Below, piece after piece: positions 21,601 through 36,600 of a DNA stretch of 64,000 nt (position 1 is its first letter; every line of letters starts with the position of its first letter). Below the pieces are notes generated by a model. That model ran no database searches. It was not told the DNA's origin and saw only the letters and a program-made list of their open reading frames with translations. The position numbers were made by a program, and so were the translations under genes. Source of the DNA: Sesamum alatum (taxonomy: Eukaryota; Streptophyta; Magnoliopsida; Lamiales; Pedaliaceae); assembly GCA_034509735.1 (NCBI GenBank), contig JACGWO010000008.1:16255864-16319863 (forward strand), read 5' to 3'.

Positions 21601-24600
21601 AAAAAAGTGGAGCAGAATTAATCAATCAGGCAAATGTAGGATATCGATGCAAACTTGAATGGCCTGTATCAATAAAATTCTGGAGAAGAATTTTTCAGCT
21701 TGAACTTGCAATCAATTAGTTATAGTTATAGCTTAAGAGAAAGATCAAGAGTATGGCATTGAACAAATTTAAAGTTTTACACAAGATTGCACTTGAAAAT
21801 CCACAGATTCTCCTCTATAGAAAGAGAATACAGAACACAAGAAAACAGAACCAAACAATCGGGCAAATTTGAATGTATGATTTAGTGCAAATGTGAATGG
21901 TAAATATCAATGTCTGAAGAATTATTCAGCTTGAACTTGCAATAAAATTATAGTTACAGCTTAAGAGAAAATATGACAAATATGAGAATGAAAAAATTTT
22001 AAATTTTACACAAATTTCACATGAAAATGCACATATTTCCTCTGTACAAAGATAATCAGAGTGATTAATCTACGTCTAAGAGAGGCCTCGCAGTTTCTCA
22101 AGTTCATTTACAACTCCTGAAGAGAACAAATCAATCAGGCAAACTTGACTGGTAGATATTAATGAGATTTTGCAGAAGAATTATTCAGATTGAACTCGCA
22201 ACCAAGAAGTTACAGTTGTATATTAAGTGAAAAAAGGATCAAAGATATGAGACTGAACAAACTTCAAAGTTCAAACAAGATTCCACAAGAAAAACCACAG
22301 ATTCTCCTGTGTACAAAGACAATCAAGAGTGATTCATCTATGTTCAAGAGAAGCCTCCATACAGTTTCTCAAGTTCATTACAACTACTAGACAGAGAAGA
22401 AAAGAGAATAACAACAATATCATTTCTTTATTAGCTGTAGAAATATGAGAGCCTTTGTTGGGGTTCTCTCAATCATGGGGAAAATCATAGGGAATTTACA
22501 AGCAGGAATACTACGATGTTAGTGTAAGGAATGAGATAAGTAAAAATCATTCAAGCTTGGCTTGAGTTTAACATTTAGTGTTGTCAACATAATTTGTAAA
22601 TGTTAACAATACTGCTAGTTTTATATATATGGATAGGCAAAGGAAACAGAGACCAGCTAGCATTAGGTGTTGCATTGTGATTGAAGACAACAGGGTGAAA
22701 CACACAACGAGGTCCAACACTAGAAGATGAAGCCCATCATGTACCCCAGGTTTCCTTGTGTTTATGGTGTGCACCCACATTGTAGGTCTTACACGAAAAT
22801 TGCTTAGTTTATGTTCGTGTCTGGTTATGTATTTTGACCTAAAAACTGTTAATGTTTTCTAAATGTTACGTTTTTATTTTCTGACACTAGCTAAGTGATA
22901 TTTTCATGCTCCTTGATCAATTAGCTTGCTTTTGAATGTTCTCAAGAACATAAATCTCATTTAGGTAAGATAGAACTTCAATAGGAACTCAAGTATGGTT
23001 CTCTCTTATTTTGAAACAAATCAGGGAGTAGGAAGGAAACAAAGCTTATGTGTCTAAGGATGGTTAAGTGGTTTCTTGTTAATTACGGATGAGATGTTTG
23101 TTTATGTTTTCATTTTCAGTTTTCAGTGAAAATATATGCTTTTAATTTCGTATAGGTTTTCGTGTGAAAATGAGAATATGTTTGGATTCGTTAATTAGAT
23201 TGTGCCCAGCAATAAGAGCAGAAATTTTCTCCTTCTTTGGGCCATTGACTATCGATAAATGAAGTTCCCCAGGAGCAAAGCCATCTAAGCCAAGATCGTC
23301 AGTTCCTTTCACTACCAGCCGCTGTGATAGAAGCATGATGTAGCAAGTTTATTGTATCATCCTAGGGTTCATTTACCCACAGATGGTTATGATAATCCTC
23401 TTTGTCCTCTGAAGGAAGGTTTAGATAAAGAGTTGACTTTCCGTCGTTTTCGTAAAGCTCTTGTTTGAGACAAGTTGTGAAGATAGAATATTCTATTCTT
23501 TTACAGTGAGAGAAGTTGGGATGAAGTTGTTAATAATAGATTACCTAGAGAAATAGGTAAAAGAAATTTCCATCCAAGATTTAATAGTTGGTCCATTCTC
23601 AGTCTCGGTAAAGTCCATCTTGGTCAAATCAATATATTTTCAATGAGAATACGTATAAACAAACATGCTTTCGTTTTAATTACTGTTTCGAAAACTGAAA
23701 ACTGAAAACTGAAAATGGAAACATAAACAAAAGGCAGGAACATTTCTCAAGAGATTATCTTTGATGTAATTTCAAATTTTAACAAATTAAAAACTCCATG
23801 ATATCTACAGTTAAAATTTACTGCATGCAGCACAAAGAATGATCGTTCCTGAAATGTCAACTCATAGTCTTTCATTTCTTCATGTTGTTTGTTAGGCTCA
23901 TAACGACCAGATCAAAGATTCCTAGAAATGACCACTAAATCATATTCCTCTACCATATCCCTCTACCAGCAGGTATAAATCCTACACGCCTCACCCTAAA
24001 TAAGATGGAATAAGCAGGTATAAAGCAAAAAGCCAATAATGCCATACCCCTCCAGATAGAAATCATTTCCCTGTTAGATAAATGAATTTTATTAAATATG
24101 ATAATGTGCAAATTACATTCTAAAAAATTCAGTTCGAAAAATTTTGCATTATATAAGCATATAGAGCTATATGAAATTCTAATAACAAAATAGGATTTAT
24201 AGATGACACAAATATATAACTTTTTATATTACTTATATTATATGCTGAAAGCTATATGTATTTATATAAAATATTAAAACTATATATATGACATTACATA
24301 TATGAATATGTTATGGATTTTATACACACATGCCCAAAATTGTTATACATGCAATAAGACGTTAAACAAAACTTATATTTTTATTATTTATGCAGATGTT
24401 ATACCATACATCTATGTTTGTGGCTGCTGTTGTCTCTCTGTATTCTAAGGTTTTATTGCCCATGGACAAGAGTCAAGACCATTAGATTCCGTTTGTGTCT
24501 GACTATATCACTTGACTAAACCAAACAAAAGAATGGGAAAACAATTCCATTCCAGACTAATTTCAAATATGTAGCCAAACAATGGGCCAAAAGACTACTC

Positions 24601-27600
24601 CACATGCCAAACAAGACCATAATTGTGAATCTACTTTTCTCTGTTTTGATATAGATGCTTCATAACCTTGTTAAGACTGGATTGCCTAGAGCATTATAAT
24701 AATTTGAGATCTCTATGAGTTTAATAGGTCAGCTTTCCTGGCTTTCGGGACGTTCGCCAAAGCATGTAGCAATGGTTGGTATCAAGGCAACAGGGCAGGG
24801 AAAAATATATTTCTCATTTGTCTATCTTTGGATTAAATTCAGCAGGTAATATACAATTAGCAGAATTTTTTGCTTTACCTGATAAAAATTAGAAAACAAT
24901 TAGTGACATGCAATTTAACTTTTAAAGACAGGAGAAAGAGGTCATATTATTTCAGGGAAGAAGGGTTGGTATTCAGAAGGAAATAAGCAAGTTCAAATAT
25001 GAGGGAAATACAATTCTTCTACCGTTTAAGAGTAAGAAATCAAGAAACAAAAGAACTCATGTGGGCTTCTTTGGCAGGCCTACCTTATTGATAAGATTTT
25101 TCTCTGTGAACTTGAGCGACTCAGCTTCTTCTCTGGACTGGCATGATTTAATTTTTAATTTTACCACCTCCAACTGTAGGAAAAGAATCACTAATAGGAT
25201 TACTCCATTGATTTAAAATATTTCAGAAATCAGTGCAAAATTTTCAGAATACTGCACAGAGTAAGCATCTAAGAAATGTTATTTAAGATGAAGAGCTTGT
25301 CATTTTCTTGACAAGTACATAGAGCAGGTCGAATGAAGATAAGTTAGAGCCCAGATAACAATAGAATAGAACATAGCAGGACGATAACAACCATAACATC
25401 AGTATTACAGAAGAAATGTGGTGCTCATCAGAGAAACTCAAAAGCACAAAAAATTCTCATCACCTCGCGGAATAGTGCATTTATCTGTCTCATTTCGTCC
25501 TGCCCCAATTCCAAGAAAACCTGTTAAGTAAGAAGTAAAACAGAGCAAATGAGTAATATTTCTCACTCAAAACTCTGACTATCAAGGCCCCAGGAGTTTA
25601 TACCATAACTAAAAGATGAAATAGAGGAGATATGCACCTTGAAGCAAGTTTAAGACTCAACACCACCATGTATTACAAGATAAAAGAAGAATTGTATTGC
25701 TAACTCTCATATAGCAGCTGGTATACTAAGCTATGAGTGGAACGTTTGATTTGACTCGAGTGAACAACCAAACTTTCGTTTGGGATTGTGCATTTGAATT
25801 CAAGACTGGACTTCTAGATTCAAGGACTTGATCTTGGTTTTAAAAGCAATAAGTTTATCAATCAATTGATAGAATAACAAATAAGTATATAATGAAAATA
25901 CCAAGCACTGATGGATGAAGACAAGGGAAAATACTGAAGAGGAATTCAAGTGACCTACAAAGATTTTCAGATACCAACTGAAAATGTACAAGACCTATAT
26001 AACACAAACTACCAATTTAGTGGCAATGGGATTCACACAAAAGAATTCATGTTATATTCTCCAAATCCATTACAAAGGTTTGGGACCAGCATAAGATAAA
26101 CAATCCAGTTACTTGCAATGCATTTGAGATGATAGAATTATTTTCTACTTCTAAATCCTTCAAAATAACAGACCAAAAGATTTAATTACGGTACTATAGA
26201 ATTCATGGATGGAAAAGTATTAAGCAAATACCACTGATGCAATCAAGTAAGTTACATACCTGTTGCCTGCGCTTCACTGGAAGCTCAGAAAGAACATCTT
26301 TCTTGAGTCTGCGAATCATTAAAGTCGCTTTCATCAAATTATGCAGCTCTTCATGATTACTTGCACCTTGATAGACTCCAAATATACCCTGAAAAACACA
26401 GAATATTAAGTTTATTAGGTCTGTCATACCTAGAAATGGATATAATAGATGTGTCAGAGGAACTCTCACTTACACCCCTGCAATAACGGGTACCATATTC
26501 ATGAACATTCTTATACACCTCAGGATACAAGGCTTGCAACTGCAAGCAGAGACCAACTGTCAATTTGAAGCATAAGCAGGGATTTCGACTCTGAAGATGA
26601 TGCTTAACATACCTGCTTGAATAGTTCAATTGGTCGTGACAAAGCAGGAGTTCCACTGAGCAAGATCGCGTACTGAGCTTTCTATAGATCATCAGCATAT
26701 TGACATGAAAATTGAGGAAGAGGGGAATGGGGAGAGAGAGAGAGAGAGAGATCCATTATTTCATAACAAGGGCAGCAATATAAACATGAATCTTAATGAG
26801 AAAATGGGGAATATAGGAGGAAAGAAAACCTATCAATGCAAGATATCCATGAAAAAGAGGAAAGTGCCAACCTGCAATATGGGAAGGGAGGCATTTGTTC
26901 GTTTTGCTTGAGCATTCTTCAGGAAATGTGATTCATCTGCAATCACAACCTGGATGACCAAATCATGATTTGTCAAAAAAGAACCTGTTAGTGGTCATCT
27001 TGGTAGATTTTGTATACAATTGCATCAAGCTTGATGCAAGCACTACAAAAGGCTGTCTTAACAGATAAAAGATACATATGTATATACACGTATATATTTG
27101 TCTGCAATTCTCAAAGTATGCAGTTTTAGAGTATACAAATGAGCAGAACTGAGGTTTTCATGCATCTACGAAAAGCCATCAGCTGGTAGTTTGGGTTATT
27201 CAAAGGCAAAAATGAGTAATGGCCAGAAAACATACTCAATCTTTCTCAAATTTATTACGTCTGTGTCCTACCCAAGATGCCCCAAAAATATGACTCCTTT
27301 TCTTGAAAAGTAAACCTTTTTTCCTAAATTTTACTCTCTCCCTTATAATAAATAATGTCATACAAGTCTTGACCACTAGTTCTGAAGGCAAAATTGAAAA
27401 GATAACCAAAACTTTATCTTTTCAACTCTCATCTAAAATTATGTATTAAATCAAGCAGGAAAAGTAATATCAGCATGGAATCTTGCCAGGAATTCTAGAT
27501 ACAGTAAGCAGAAGGAATTCAAGTCTTTATAAGACCGGGAACCAATAGAGCTCATTCAAAGAGCTTAGAGTACCAGCTTGAGTAGTGTTTGGACTCAAAT

Positions 27601-30600
27601 TTGAAATTTCAAATCCAGCAAAGCTGGAAGGCAATTTTTGCACTAGTTTCTAGCCTTTTATCTATTCATTCAAATGCTTGTATGTACTTAAGCAACTTTG
27701 TATCTGAATCATAGATAGACATGTATATATCCTTTTGTTAGATTATACTCTATTTAGAACCCTAGCTGGACATTAAATTTAGTAATTTTTAGTGCCATTT
27801 CTTCATTTTTTATTGTAGTCTCACACATCAATTCAACCTCAACCCCTGATTCACCAGAATTATCATCAGTAATTCCGAAAAAAGAAAAGTTCGCTGGAGT
27901 CGCTGATGAAGACACCCATGAGCACTCCGTTCAAAGAGCTACCAAGAGCGATTCATATTCTCATGGCTGGCCCCCTTCCCTTTTAGGTTGCACTTTGCTT
28001 TGCTGGGAAGAGGAACCACCACTGAAACTTAAATAGCACCCAAGAGAAAGAAGGGTTTCTCTTTTCTCTCTTGGTATACAAACTCGCAATTCTGTTTTTC
28101 TGGAAGTATAACATTGATGCATATGTTCAACACTCTTCACTGCAAAAGAAATTCCAGCATAAACTACTTAGTCATTTATCAGGTAATGTGGGGATCGTCC
28201 AGGGTACCTATAGAATTTAAACTGCCGAATATATTTTTGCTACAAATTGAGAAAGTCCCTCAATAGAAACTGTTTTCTACTTGCCAATTCATCAATAGAA
28301 CTCTATTTAACTGCGAGTACGACAAGCTGAGCTCACTTGAACTCCGCTTCAAGCCTAGCTCAATCAAGAAATAGTTGGTTTGTCAAGCTTCAAATTAAGC
28401 TCAAACTAGATCTTGAACATGTTGTATTAGGCTTCGCCCAGCTGGTTGCACAGCCAGCATTTTTTCACATGCATGCTTGTAACACGCTCAAGGCAACAAA
28501 GTAACAAGTAAAAACTCAAGCAAAGTTATTCTCTTATTCATAATGCTGCATTTCATGCGTGCCCTAAATAAATTGGACCACATGTCACAGGCTGAATGAA
28601 GATGATGCAAAGATAATTGCATTCTTTGTGAAAAGACCAATCTCAGGAACAGTAAATCCAGCAGCTTAGCAATGTTGGCAGATGGCAAACAACAAGAAAA
28701 TAAAACACCAGATTGGAACACATCCACTTAAGAATCTACAGACCACAGCTTTTTTTATTAACCAAGAAGAGTGAAATCAGCAATTTCAGGAAGCGTGACC
28801 AAATACAAGGATGTTCATCTCTGAGAACAACTGTCTAATAGAGCAGGGACTTTTAATACAAAGGACTTGTATTTCTATTGCATAAGCATCTTGACTTTGT
28901 TAACTGTGAAGCAAAGAGTGAAACAATAAATGTAAACTGAAACAAGTTGGTATCATAAAAATGAATTTTTCCTGAGAAAACTGGGCAAATGATTCCTATG
29001 GACAAAACACCATCAATTTTCACCAAGACCTTAGATACAGAATTATGCACAGAGAAGCAAACACCAAAACACTCCATCCTTTTTGGTGAATTTGAAAATG
29101 CATAAAAGAACTAATAAAATGTAAAGTATAAGTTTTACTTCATGCATCAATATATGTTCACTTCATGGATACACATCGATACAACATTCAGAGGGTTGAT
29201 AGACATAATAGCCATGTTATACATGTCCAGCCTACTGAAACCAAAGAACAAAATACTGCAACTCCACATATCATCCTTGTCAAATCCATTAGAATTTCAC
29301 AGCAAAAGCATGAATCCAAGAGTCTATCGTTTGAAAGTTCAAACAAGGAATGTCTATGATATTAAGTTACAGAACAAGAAAATCCGCACCAGTACAGTAC
29401 TATACAATACAGCATTTCGAGGTATTACCTTAAAATCTGAAGCCAAAAGCATATCCTGCAACTTAGGTACAGTATCATAGGATATGATGTTGAATACACC
29501 ATCAAGATTGATAGGCCTCCTGGTGTTTGAGGGCACAATATTAAACCCACCTCTGTTTGAACCACTCCACTGAGACAAAACCACCTGTTTATGACTCTGT
29601 ATCAGGCTGAGATTTATTGTTGCAAATAGCCTCCTATATACAAATATATAGTATCAAGATCATGATTCTCATGGACTTTTCACAGCACATGATCATTTAA
29701 TTAACAGAGCAACTACTCATTGGAGAACTTGCTTAGATGCTAGGAACAAAGCAACTCAAATCTGTAAATCACTTTAGAGTTTAGCTACATCAGGCAACAT
29801 GGAAACTATTTACAAGGTATGCAAGAAATAATATCTTTGGGAAATATTGTAATTGACATTTCGCATTATCATGCATGGGAAAGGACTACAATTCCTCATT
29901 CCCATAATGTACCAACATCAATTTGGCAACAAGCTTAAATATGGCAGTACATAAATTTGGTGAAGCATTTTCATGAACATGGAGCAGACAAAATGCTAAT
30001 GTCAATGAAAGAATAGTGTGTTGGACACAAAATAAACAAGGACCAATCAGGAAAGTGATGTGAATACAAAGAGAAGTTTTCTCACTACCATAAAACTTTT
30101 CCAGAAAGTGGCCATCCGCCATCACTTAATCACCTTTTATGTACCTCATACACTAAACATAAATGTGGAGGGATCTCAAGGCATACCCGCGCTTCCCCTA
30201 GAAACAGGAATGCCTCCACCATGAAGCAAAGGTAGGCATTTCATAATATGGAACTTGACAAGAATAAAAAAATGTGTTGTCCTTTTAGATTAGCTTTACC
30301 ATTGATGCAAAATTGAAAAGATAAATGACCTGCATGTAACTCATACTCCTCTTGTTTCGAAGCAGTTTCATTCTGTCATCATATTTTCTTAAAATTGTCC
30401 CTAATTCTCTATTGTATCAAGACAAAACAGAAATCAAAGACATACAAGAATATATATAGATAAGGAAAGTTTATAAATCTATTTGAGGAAAGGTCCAATC
30501 GGCACAAATCAAGCCTAATCATGCATTGCAATCAAAAGAAATGATCAAACATCAGAATCAGAAATATACCAATATATGTGACGGTGCAATATCCAGCCAC

Positions 30601-33600
30601 TGTTGGATCATCTGCAAAAAAGCAGCTGAAAATAAGTGCAATGAACAATAACTCTAAGCAAAGATGCCTGGCATTCACTTACAGAAGCCCATTGTAGCCG
30701 TAAGGAAGATGGGGTCAGAATGAGAACAGGCCACGCTTCACGAATGCAAGAGGTTACCGCAATCGCCTGTAGAATGTGATAAGATTTCTTTCATTTGTTC
30801 AAATTAAAATTGTTGAATCAAAAATAAGATCATTTTCCGTATATCATATTTTCAAGGCATAATCTTCCATGTTTAAGCCAGTCAGATGATTACAGTCAAT
30901 TTAACCTCAAAAATTGATGGCATATAATCTTGAAACCAGCAGTTTCTTGCCAATCGTTAAACTAGTATGATGACAATTGAAACCAACTACTCAATGTTTA
31001 ATATTCAGTAATTAAACAATGATCAATCCCTGTTATTTCCAGGGGAAAAATGCAGTACACAAGAGATCAATGTCAATGAACCAAAACATAAAACTTTATA
31101 TTTAGTTGGGTTAATTACACATAGGCCCCTTCCCCCTCCAAAACAGCATTACCCTTTACTCCCTCCCACTCTACAAATTATACCTAAATCTTCTTAAAAA
31201 ATGCTCTGTTTGTAAACCCAGGTGGAAGTGACGAAATTTAAGAAATTAAATTATCATCAAATAATAATTTATTAAATGATATTTTGCTCCTGGATGCTTG
31301 GTAATGTTTATATTACAGGAAGATTGGATTTGTTATGTTTATATAACTGAAAGGTGTTTTTGTAGGTCTTTCTCAATGTTTTGAGACAACACTTGGAGAA
31401 TATGATCAGGAAACTCTCTATACTTTTAAGATGGATTTGCAGAATGTACACTTCCTAAGATTTATTTCTTTCATTGTATTCATGTTTAAAGTGTGGACAC
31501 ACTTAATCTGTATGTTCCATTACTATATGTTTGATTAAATATGATGTAATTTGCCTATGTAATGTTAAGGAGTATCGTTGTAAGGTTCCTATTATTCTAA
31601 AAGGGTGTCTAGGATGTACCTACTAAAAGAGGTGTATTGTGATGTTTGGAATGGTGATTGATCTATGTGAACGTTTATAATTTTGATAATGTGTCTTTAT
31701 AAGGTAACAATAACATATACTGTTCCTTTATGTGGTGCCTAATTAGCAATCAAAGAAATAGTTTATAATATGATTTCTATATCAAGTATATTACTTAGGT
31801 ACTATGAGAAGACAAGTATCATTTAGGTATAATGCCAATAACTTGACACAATATGAAAACAGACTTTTGGTGTATTTTGATGTCTTAGAAATCATCAATC
31901 ACTTCTGCTCCTCAAAAGCCCACAGGAATGGAGTTGATGCTCCAACATCCATAGCCTGAGTAGCTAAAGCAAGTGAATGATTTCAAATTCACACTGCTTT
32001 TGCAGGTATTTCTCTGTCCTATATTTCAATCCCTCAGTGCTAGAAAAAGCGCTTGAACAATATATTTTTTATGAGATAAATGCGAGAATGGTTGTAACTC
32101 ACTCCATATATTCACAAAGATAAACAATCACTAAAAACAACTATTTTTTTCCATCAGCAACACAAGACCAAAATAGTATTTTACTACAGTAACACCATTT
32201 TAACTATATACAATTAAATGTGCACCCCTTAGAAAATTTTCATCATTACAAAGGTTTTTGGTAAGTAAAATCTAAAAACTATTAGATAAAGGACAAAAAT
32301 TGTGTCTTCACTTAAATCTTTTGTTGTTATCAGCAATTTCCATCCAAAACATAATGGCAAGGGCATGTTTATAGACCAAGCATCTTCCAAAGGGGTTTGG
32401 AATCTTATGGATGTAATGTTCAAAGTTCGAGGGCATAAAATGTAATTGGATAACTATGCAGCAAAAACATGATAGGTACTTCCTGTCGTAACCTGACAAA
32501 ATCCAAAAGGCCATTCTCAACATCATAAAACCTTCCACATTCAATACAGTTAAGCAGACAGTCAACATGAAACAACATGGTTGGATGGGTCCAATTGGGT
32601 GATGTGGGAGAAGCACTGTATCACTTACACCATTACAGTAAGGAGCTCCAGGTTCGACGGAATATGTTTTGGTAGGTACAGCATGAAAGGGAAAATCATC
32701 ATTATCAACTTCATGTAATACTCATGTTTGGTATGTGAGACAAAGAGAGAGACACAACCACTCAAAGTTAAAACCTTAAACCTTAATCAAGTTCCTGTTA
32801 CATTGTTTCCACCGTATAGTTTCCTCGTCCATGCCTACAACTCAATGATCATAAGCCCTAAAACCTAAATGGTCATGGAAGTACTAAGAACACCATCAAG
32901 CCATATACCCCAGAAAATCGTTTCTCGACTCTCAGTGAACAGGATAGCCATGATGGTAAATTAAGAAGACTTCTTGTCCCTCCTCAACCAATGTTAGTTC
33001 CCAGAGTCCCACCTTATACTTATGGACACACTGGCCCAACCCTCACTAGCTTTGTCTCCATCCCGCTGCATCTTCTTCTTGTATCCACCACAGGTGCTTT
33101 ATCTCTCCGCCCCATAGACTACCCTCAACACCCAGAATCAACATCCTTCTATTGAGCCACATGCTATTCTTTTTTGCTGGATGTATTTGTATACATTAAT
33201 ATGGACAGACATGCATGCCTTACGAATCTAACCCTTTATCAAGTTCATCAAATAATTATCTATGAAGATTCTTTTGGGATGGTGTAAGTGTCATGCAAAC
33301 ATCCACTATTGCTTTCTTATGCTAGATCTTAAGAATTTCTATTTTATTTTGGTGCTGCAGACAATAATGTGGAGATGCTGGAGGGGGAAGTGGCATGGCA
33401 AAGTTACCAAAGTTTGGTTACATTGCAAAGAAGTAAGAAGATGAGTCAATTCATACTACTTAACAAAGCACATATGCTACACATGTTGCACTTGCACTTG
33501 TTTGACACGGTAATGATTCAACTTATGATCTTGTAGCAAGAGAAATCCTATGTCCACACGACATAGGCCTTGAGAACAGAACAGTGAGGGCAAAAAATGT

Positions 33601-36600
33601 GTACCACCTCCATTAGACAATAGTACAAGCTTGCTCCCTTTTCATAGCATGCTTCCAGAAATTTATAAAACCAAAAGCTATAAAACAAGTGCCAGGACCT
33701 AAAGGCATTAAATAGAAGAATCCCACTCTCGAAATCACTTTCTCTTCAAATCCAGTTGCTTCTTTCTTCTTTGCGAGTCATCTTAATTACTGACTGCTTG
33801 AATATAATAATATCTTCTCAGTTGATATCACTCCCTCAATCTATACACAAACATCTATCAAGTCTCTATACCAATTACCACTCTTTCTTCTTCTTGACAA
33901 TCAGCTCAAAAACATTTCTTCTTTCATATGCTTGTGGTGCACTACAAAATGCATTTGCACATGCAAGTAGCTGAGGATATGTCATAGGACATACTGCAAA
34001 AAGCTACCATTCATCGTAAATGAAAAACCCTGATTCTATCTTTCTCTCGCTTTAATCTTTCAGGACTAGTTTGGAACAAGGTATCATGACAAAAAATTGA
34101 AAGTGGGTTGACAACTTTCCAATCACATTTCAAACATACAATTTAATAAGAGGGAGGGAAATGGCTCTATAAGGAAACTAATTGAGGAATCATCCTTTTA
34201 AGTCAAATACACAGAGGGGAGAGCTTTCCAGAGAAACTTTTCCAAGACAAAAAGCTGAGAGGCGGTGCATATTTCAAAATTTGTGAGATGATATCGAATT
34301 TTCATTTTTTCAGCTTTACCCTTAAAACATAAAATCATCTTTCAGCATCTATAACTCTGTTTCAATTGGCAAATTAGTTTGGGCACAGAATGAAATAATG
34401 TTATGAAAGAGTATTATTTTGGCAAAAAGCTCCAGTTTAAGAGAATGATGCAAGGAATAAAGCAGAATCTTAGTCAAAGGCTCAACACCTGCAGAGTCTT
34501 TCCGAGCCCCATTTCATCAGCCAGCAGGACCCGCCCTCCATGCTGCAATACAAATCTAAAAAGGGCAGAATCAACAGTACTTAAAAGTTTATTTGAGAGG
34601 AACAGATCAATAGATGTTGAGGTCACCAAGATTTAACATGTTACACTTGAATCTTACTAAATGAAAGAACAAAGTATTTAGCAGAACTAGTCTTACATAC
34701 CTGACACCATCACGTTGGAAAGGCAAGAGCTTTGCTTCAATGTAACTGGGAATCTTTTCATATCGGTCTGTTGAGAACATGAAATCGAGCAACTTTAGTA
34801 TTTGGGCAGTGTAATACACAAAAACAGTGGCCCTGACCAAAATATAAAAAGTAGAAGTTCATGAAAGGGGAAAGAAATTATATTTGCACTTCAATCCACT
34901 TTGTAAAGTATTCTGTGAAGAATTTGGATAAGAAAAGAACATGTAGTTCCACTTTTCCCTCGGAATCATGTCTCTTACTTTACCAAAAAAGCAACGGTAA
35001 AATTTGGAAATACAAACTACATTGTCCTTTAACACCAACTTCAAGAAACATTTGATCCTTTTCTATAGTATACAACTCAAACACTTAATTCAATCTTCAC
35101 ATACTATTTCTCATCCAAGACCCATCAGTAAGTTCCCTACCTTTGCCATTCAGCCATATGCAAGATAGATTTTTCCCACAGTACTAAGTGTCGTAATAGA
35201 CAATTTTCCAAATGTTTGGCTCACGCATCCATCAGAAAAAACTATTTTCATTTGGATCTGATTGATGAAAGCCATACCTCTTCAGGTTGCTAAACACAGT
35301 GGAAAGAATCAACTTTACCTTGAAGATCTGGAAGCACAGTGGCAGCAGCAATAGCACGCCTAACCAAAGGATCCAAGTTCTCTATCTGGAAAATTAACAG
35401 CTAATATTATTGAATTAACCATCTCTTCTGTCAGTCACATGCATGATCATATTCCAAGAGAGGTTCTACTGACCCTTCCTATCATGATAGAATAACCTTC
35501 ACATAGAGAAGGATATGGACAATAACATCTATTTGAACCCTACATGTACACATGAAAGTACAACAAAACAAAGATTAACAGCAAGTATCACCTCAACATT
35601 AGAGCCAGGGAAATCTCGAAGAACACTTTCTGCTGTTGATAATGATGACAAAGGAAACATCCACAATCTGCAAAAGATAAAACAAAATAATGAAAATTGA
35701 TAGCTGACAATAAAATCCAAGTATAAAACAAACAAAAAGGTTAAAAGATGATCATAAAGAGAGCAAATTTCCATGTTTGGACCCGTACAGTAGAGACTAA
35801 GAATTTATTGATACTCTACATTAAACTTGGGGGAAGTCCACGAACAGAGAAACAAACCTTTCTTTTGCATTCCAACTGGCTCTTGGGATATTGTGGAAGG
35901 CTCCTACAAGTACCTGTTGGCAGATAAAAAAATATGATGGTAAGAGAAAAATTAATATTTATGTCTACTAAACCACACAAGTCAGACAGGCAAAGGCAAA
36001 CCTTATCATAAGGAAATTTTGCTGCAATGTTTCCACTGGCATGTAAAAAGAATTTGACTGTGATCCTCAGATGTTGTTGCTTCAACGGATCATCTTAACT
36101 TAGGAGGAAGTTATCCCACAGAATGCAGGAATAGGCAAAAGTAAGAGTACAGGCAATCAGAAATATGAACACAGTTTACATGAAGTAAAAACAAAAGGAA
36201 CTCACCAATCATCTTTGGCACGAGATTTGAAGGTAATATTGTTTCCTGCAGTGAGGGATTAATATGCTTCACAAATCAAGATCAAGAACGAGCAAGCTAA
36301 TGGCATGAGTTACAAGGGTTTATCTGCTTAGAGAAGTGCAATTTGCTTTAGAGTATGCACTAACTACAAAAACTTATTCATCCCATGATATCCAAAAATG
36401 CAAAGGAAAGAGGAGAGCCAAGAACTTTTGTAGTCTCCAAGTTTGCACCTTTGATTATCTCAATTTTATTTCTGACAAACAAAAACTGATAAAAACGCTC
36501 CACTTTCTTTTGCTGCTCAAATTACTTCCTGAGTTTCATGAAGAGAAAGTTAAAAGAATACTAAAGAGGATAGAATGGGAAGATTTCCATTAACTTGGAG

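Larger units (their letters stand above)
21531..25083 (-). other. Intron 17, 3.55 kb, with tandem repeat and inverted-repeat unit
   Basis: GT-AG intron separating the SNF2 linker exon from the helicase C-terminal lobe. It contains three diverged tandem copies of a roughly 245-bp unit (21600-22390), an inverted-repeat unit enclosing a coding-like fragment (23097-23731), and AT-rich DNA (24080-24420). It was located from the flanking exons, whose reading frame joins in phase 0. Confidence 0.8.

Noticed and set aside
31108..31210. A sixth MITE copy in intron 8
   Set aside because: Only one end resembles the family; no inverted partner end was found nearby.
34538..34545. Alternative splice acceptor TATTGCAG inside exon 8
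   Set aside because: It would start exon 8 at CATGGAGG, break the reading phase from exon 7 and drop the conserved RFVLQ segment. The acceptor at 34556-34557 keeps the frame.
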